DNA from: Flavobacteriales bacterium UBA5933
GTDB taxonomy: Bacteria > Bacteroidota > Bacteroidia > Flavobacteriales > Weeksellaceae
Reading direction: 5' to 3'
Length of the DNA: 14,449 nt
Assembly (NCBI GenBank): GCA_002430925.1
Contig: DJDD01000084.1
Span: 7,720 to 22,168, forward strand
Below, piece after piece: positions 11,995-14,449 of this stretch (its first letter is position 1; each line of letters opens with the position of its first letter). The notes beneath the pieces were generated by a model. The model searched no databases. It had not been told where the DNA came from and saw only the letters and a list, made by a program, of their open reading frames with translations. The position numbers were made by a program, and so were the translations under genes.

Positions 11995-14115
11995 TTAATA
12001 GCTTACAGTGAATCCAAGTGTGTAATATCTACCATTTCCTCTAGCATATTCTGCATCTCTTGCCATAATCATAGAAGAACTTGTGTAATAAGTTTTATTG
12101 AATAAGTTTTCTATTCCTAAACTTAATCTTGTATTTTTTAATCTATAGTTTGCAGATAAATTAAATAAGTCAATTGGAGAAACTTTTCCTTCACCCTCAG
12201 CGTAAACATTATTTACAGGTGTAAATCTATCTCTACTTGATGTATGAGTATACATTACATTTATACCAAAATCTTTTAAAGGAGTTAATGTTGTGTATAA
12301 TGTAAGTTTTGGAGCAGGAATACTTAATCCAGACATGTATTGATCATAGCTAGAAGAACCATCAGATTTTAATTTTCCTTCTAATTGTGAGTATGAAGCA
12401 CCTAAAAATACGTATTTATTAATTTGAGAATCTGCTTGTAATTCAAACCCATGAATTAATTGTGGATTTCTAACAACTTTCCAGAATCCATCATCTCCAG
12501 CAACTAAATCACTTCCTAATTTAGATTGTGACCAATAATATGCACCTTTAAAATTAACTTTATTAAATAATCTACTTGTAAAACCAACTTCATAATTATT
12601 AGTAGCAACAGGATCAGTTTGTATTTTACTAACAACATCTTCGTTAGCAGTTCTTAAAACTCGACCTAAATCATAAATAGCAAACCCTTGAGAAAATGAC
12701 ACGTAAGGATTAAATTCTTTTGCTGCGTAATATTGTAAAGATGAATTAAATGTAGGTTTACTATAATTTAAATTTCCTCCTTTAACAAAAGGCCAAACTT
12801 GATCTTTTTTATTTGGTATAGTATGATAATCAGGAACTTTTACAAGAATATTATCATATCTAAATCCAGCTTTAAAATTTAATTTACCATAAATATTAGT
12901 TACAGTTTGTATAAATCCAGCTGTATTATATGCTTTTAACTTAGGAACCCATAATCTTCCATCTACAAGAGGTTGACTTGTTTCATCTAACATATAATCT
13001 CCTCCATATAGAACAGTTGTTTTTATATCATTAGAAATATCAATTGTAGAAATAAGATTTAATCTTCCTCCAAATTTTTGAGCTTTTATAGTTGCTTGTC
13101 CACCAGTTTCTTCCCAACGAGGGCTTTTAGTAGAGTTAGCTCTATAATCAAAAATAGTATACAAACTTTGTGTATAAACAGAAGCATCAAGATTTGTATT
13201 CTTATAAATATTTTTACTTGTTAATTTAAGGTAAGCATTATGATTGTATTTTGTACCCTCATTTACTGCAGCAGGATCTTGAGTTCCTAAAACACCAACT
13301 CTTGGAGATTCTAAATATTTACCACCAGAAGCAAGTAAATCAGTATCTTGTTCACTAGAATAATAATTGTACATTGCTTCTAAGCGTGTGTTTTCAGAAA
13401 AATCGTAACCAATTTTAGCTAAAATATTTTTTTGAGATACATCACTTAGACCGTAACGAGGAGAAATAATTTGTTCATTTCCATCAATACCTCTACCCGA
13501 AGTTAGAATTCCAGCATTTACTAAATAATCAAACTTTTTGATTTTTCCATAAAATTGTTGATTAATTTTATATCCAGAAGCATGATCTCCTTGTTTAAAT
13601 CTGTGGTCAGATAAAGCAATGGAAGTTTCTCCATTAAATGCTTTGTCTGTATGAGCTTTTTTAGTTACAAAATTTACAATTCCACCAACAGCTCCTGCAC
13701 CATAAAGAGAACTAGCTCCTTCTATAACTTCAATTCTCTCGATTGCGTATGGACTTATAGAACGAATATCTCTATCTGTGCTTCTAAGAGGTGTAGATTG
13801 TGGAATACCATCAATCATAATTAACATCTGGCGACCACGCATTGTTTGCGATCGATTACTTGTTGTATTCGAACTTAAACCAATTGATGGTACAGCTAAC
13901 CCAAGAATAACTGACATATCTGGATTGGCAAGAGCTAAAGATTCGATTGTTTTTTTTGATACGATGATGACAGAGCTACTTGAATTTTTTTTGATTTCCG
14001 GAATTCTTGTAGTTTCAATTAATGTTTCGTTTAATTCTACATCATCTTTTTGCTGAGCATAGGCATTTTGAAGAGCTGCATGAAGTAGACAAACTAAAAT
14101 TATTTTCTTTTTCAT
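11995..14115 (-). CDS. TonB-dependent outer-membrane receptor, IutA-like ferric siderophore type
   Basis: This 706-aa receptor would import a ferric siderophore across the outer membrane, powered by TonB-ExbBD. A signal peptide ends about AYA20|QQ. A TonB-box-like stretch (VELNETLIETT) follows. The plug domain at about 40-155 contains TMRGRQMLIMIDGIPQSTPLR, RSISPYAIERIEVIEGASSL and YGAGAVGGIVNFVTKK, which resemble IutA-type hydroxamate (aerobactin/rhizobactin) receptors. The 22-strand barrel follows, with IENLFNKTYYTSSS near the end and a terminal aromatic residue (FTVSY) as expected for barrel insertion. It lacks the CarboxypepD-like N-terminal domain of SusC proteins, so glycan uptake is unlikely. 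A -7 box with an overlapping palindrome lies upstream. The exact ligand cannot be read from the sequence. It is on the same strand as ccoG with a 186-nt gap. Confidence 0.88.
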   Translation of the reverse strand: MKKKIILVCLLHAALQNAYAQQKDDVELNETLIETTRIPEIKKNSSSSVIIVSKKTIESLALANPDMSVILGLAVPSIGLSSNTTSNRSQTMRGRQMLIMIDGIPQSTPLRSTDRDIRSISPYAIERIEVIEGASSLYGAGAVGGIVNFVTKKAHTDKAFNGETSIALSDHRFKQGDHASGYKINQQFYGKIKKFDYLVNAGILTSGRGIDGNEQIISPRYGLSDVSQKNILAKIGYDFSENTRLEAMYNYYSSEQDTDLLASGGKYLESPRVGVLGTQDPAAVNEGTKYNHNAYLKLTSKNIYKNTNLDASVYTQSLYTIFDYRANSTKSPRWEETGGQATIKAQKFGGRLNLISTIDISNDIKTTVLYGGDYMLDETSQPLVDGRLWVPKLKAYNTAGFIQTVTNIYGKLNFKAGFRYDNILVKVPDYHTIPNKKDQVWPFVKGGNLNYSKPTFNSSLQYYAAKEFNPYVSFSQGFAIYDLGRVLRTANEDVVSKIQTDPVATNNYEVGFTSRLFNKVNFKGAYYWSQSKLGSDLVAGDDGFWKVVRNPQLIHGFELQADSQINKYVFLGASYSQLEGKLKSDGSSSYDQYMSGLSIPAPKLTLYTTLTPLKDFGINVMYTHTSSRDRFTPVNNVYAEGEGKVSPIDLFNLSANYRLKNTRLSLGIENLFNKTYYTSSSMIMARDAEYARGNGRYYTLGFTVSY

Positions 14116-14139
14116 TTGTAATGTTTGTATGGTCTAAAA

Positions 14140-14153
14140 ACATTGCAAATGTA
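14140..14153 (-). promoter_or_regulatory. Receptor promoter -7 box with overlapping palindrome
   Basis: On the minus strand TACATTTG (14146-14153) fits TAnnTTTG and ends 30 nt before the receptor ATG. It overlaps a perfect ACATT-3-AATGT palindrome at 14140-14152, a plausible place for a metal-responsive repressor to block transcription. The rest of 14154-14325 is AT-rich with no gene visible. Confidence 0.4.
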
Positions 14154-14321
14154 GTTTTTATTTGGATTTATTCTAATTAAAATTAAAAAAAAGTTAAGTT
14201 TTTTGTTTGCATTTAATCGTTTAATCTAAGTTTTTTATTTTAACTTATTTGTTATTAATAGAATAAATAGTTGATAAATATTTAATACTAAAGATAAAAA
14301 TGTGAAAAAAATTAAGAGATT

Positions 14322-14350
14322 AAAAAAAGTGAATATTTGATATTCACTTT
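14322..14350 (-). terminator. Rho-independent terminator of the right-edge gene
   Basis: A perfect 11-bp stem (14326-14336 with 14340-14350, loop of 3) is followed on the minus strand by seven T residues. The stem includes the last base of the stop codon of the gene at the right edge. Confidence 0.85.
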
Positions 14351-14449
14351 AATCTAATTTCAATATATAATTTTTAGAAATAAGAGAAACACCTTTTACA
14401 TTTTTAAAGAATTTTTCTGCATCTTCTAATTTTTTATTTTCAGGGATTG
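14349..14449 (-). CDS. C-terminal 32 residues of an unidentified protein (partial)
   Basis: An open frame enters from the right edge and ends at TAA (14349-14351), reading IPENKKLEDAEKFFKNVKG and then VSLISKNYILKLD. It stops inside a strong terminator, which supports a real gene end. The piece is too short to assign a family. The gene runs in the same direction as the receptor, but the terminator separates them. Confidence 0.65.
   Translation of the reverse strand, partial: IPENKKLEDAEKFFKNVKGVSLISKNYILKLD

Noticed and set aside
13778..14056. 92-aa open frame on the + strand
   Set aside because: It is antisense to the plug domain of the TonB-dependent receptor, with no independent coding signs.

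Overview
The window looks like an AT-rich chromosome segment of a flavobacterium (phylum Bacteroidota, class Flavobacteriia; a Weeksellaceae/Empedobacter-like genus is possible but not proven). The clues are a Bacteroidota-type bacillithiol gene (bshA), a CcoG/FixG ferredoxin, starts without Shine-Dalgarno sites, several TAnnTTTG (-7 type) promoter boxes, and a large family of short lipoproteins beginning Cys-Gly/Ser-Gln-Asn.

Layout. (1) 82-1218, + strand: bshA, a core gene closed by a clear terminator. (2) 1253-10290: an accessory island, read entirely on the + strand. It opens with a gene-free stretch holding a dispersed repeat and a long imperfect hairpin. It continues with an unknown 262-aa cytoplasmic protein, a DUF4280 PAAR-like spike-tip protein, a 952-aa OmpA-domain protein (the probable effector), a 331-aa lipoprotein, a very AT-rich 664-aa lipoprotein with WG-like repeats, and a 333/335-aa lipoprotein that is a close paralogue of the 331-aa one. 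The genes from PAAR to the 664-aa lipoprotein overlap or nearly touch (8-nt overlap, 2-nt gap, TAATG overlap). (3) 10303-10342: a bidirectional terminator. (4) 10357-11808, - strand: ccoG. (5) 11995-14115, - strand: an IutA-like TonB-dependent siderophore receptor. (6) 14349-14449, - strand: the last 32 codons of an unidentified gene.

How the island may work (inference). The PAAR-like protein would cap a contractile injection spike (type VI secretion, Bacteroidota subtype iii). The coupled OmpA-domain protein would be carried into the periplasm of a neighbour, bind peptidoglycan through its intact D381/R396 pair, and act through its unrecognised C-terminal half. The lipoproteins, anchored at the periplasmic side or outer membrane of the producer, would be immunity proteins.

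The most interesting signals lie in the immunity region. The two paralogues are about 89% identical over most of their length but only about 42% identical across a 43-residue block. The junction TTAATGAGRAA recurs three times. A decayed 3' end of a third copy, differing only by transitions and carrying a nonsense change, sits just before the second paralogue. This points to an immunity array that expands and contracts by recombination. A pair of related short repeats in opposite orientation lies at the two edges of the island, between core genes. Separately, CcoG has Ser at a position where I expect an iron-sulfur ligand Cys.
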